Shown piece after piece: positions 7,153-7,320 of a stretch of 7,320 nucleotides of DNA (position 1 is its first letter; every line of letters starts with the position of its first letter). The notes under the pieces are model-generated. The model was not told the origin of the DNA. It saw only the letters and a list, made by a program, of their open reading frames with translations, and ran no database searches. Origin of the DNA: a bacterium (GTDB lineage Bacteria; Margulisbacteria; Marinamargulisbacteria; SXXA01); NCBI GenBank assembly GCA_010027915.1, contig RGUG01000061.1:1-7320 (forward strand), given 5' to 3'. A program made the translations under genes and the position numbers.

Positions 7153-7320
7153 ATGACGATCACGTTTGAGGCCTTAGAAGCACTGGTGATGGAAACCGAT
7201 GCCATTGCCATTCATTATTTTGCTAAGGGGGTGTCGGTCCAACAAAAAGCGGATGCGTCACCCGTGACACAAGCGGATTGTGAAATTGAATCGGTGATTG
7301 ACCGATGGCGACAGACCCAT
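7153..7320 (+). CDS. Inositol monophosphatase family protein (HisN/IMPase/CysQ-like), 5' part only
   Basis: The first 56 codons are present and the gene continues past the right edge. The product begins M-T-I-T-F-E-A-L-E-A-L and contains K32-A-D34-A-S-P-V-T-Q-A-D-x-E-I-E46. This is the conserved K-x-D-x-S-P-V-T-x-A-D-x-x-x-E block near the N-terminus of the Mg-dependent inositol-monophosphatase superfamily, whose members hydrolyse inositol phosphate, histidinol phosphate or 3'-phosphoadenosine nucleotides. The metal-binding motifs (G-E-E, D-P-x-D-G-T) lie beyond the window, so the substrate cannot be chosen. The ATG at 7153 has GAGGGG 6 nt upstream, and the frame is closed above by a TGA at 7102 with no other start codon. 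Another ATG at 7149 is in a different frame and stops after six codons. The gene is transcribed away from lepA. Confidence 0.82.
   Translation, partial: MTITFEALEALVMETDAIAIHYFAKGVSVQQKADASPVTQADCEIESVIDRWRQTH

Noticed and set aside
7149..7169. Six-codon reading frame (ATG at 7149) overlapping the phosphatase start
   Set aside because: It lies only 2 nt from the ribosome site and is too short to judge. It is most likely a chance ATG.
1..7320. CRISPR array, tRNA, rRNA or insertion sequence
   Set aside because: No regularly spaced repeats, tRNA-like cloverleaf sequence, rRNA conserved blocks, transposase motifs or terminal inverted repeats were seen.

Overview
The window looks like chromosome of a diderm (Gram-negative-type) bacterium at roughly 49% GC, judged from a few lines counted by eye. 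Two genes encode Sec-exported proteins. One is an outer-membrane barrel of the PorV/PorQ type, and the other is a large secreted protein ending in a 'YPNP' sorting-like domain. This pairing is classic for Bacteroidota but also occurs in many poorly cultured diderm phyla. The lepA and yebC products are ordinary and do not place the organism. I suspect a little-studied lineage (for example Margulisbacteria- or Elusimicrobia-like), but this is a weak guess.

Layout, right to left. At the right edge (7153-7320, + strand) is the first 56 codons of an inositol-monophosphatase-family gene. A short divergent intergenic region (about 7057-7152) separates it from a minus-strand run of four tightly packed genes: lepA (5257-7056, EF-4 GTPase), yebC (4519-5247, translation factor/regulator family), a 1116-aa secreted repeat protein (1136-4486), and a PorV-like barrel protein with the start of a C-terminal Ig-like domain (1-1134, running off the left edge). 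Gaps between successive minus-strand genes are 9, 32 and 1 nt, so they probably form one operon. No intrinsic terminator is visible between them, and no stretch longer than 300 bases lacks a gene.

How the genes may work together. The first pair are ribosome-associated housekeeping factors. The second pair looks like a surface module, with a secreted, multi-domain beta-rich protein and a barrel partner that could carry or anchor it. The most distinctive non-coding element is a perfect 20-bp palindrome (4491-4510) at the boundary between the pairs. It overlaps the putative Shine-Dalgarno of the secreted-protein gene and could set its expression separately from yebC. The divergent region at the right holds a 14-bp inverted repeat between weak promoter elements and a perfect 10-bp tandem repeat that supplies the ribosome binding site of the phosphatase gene.
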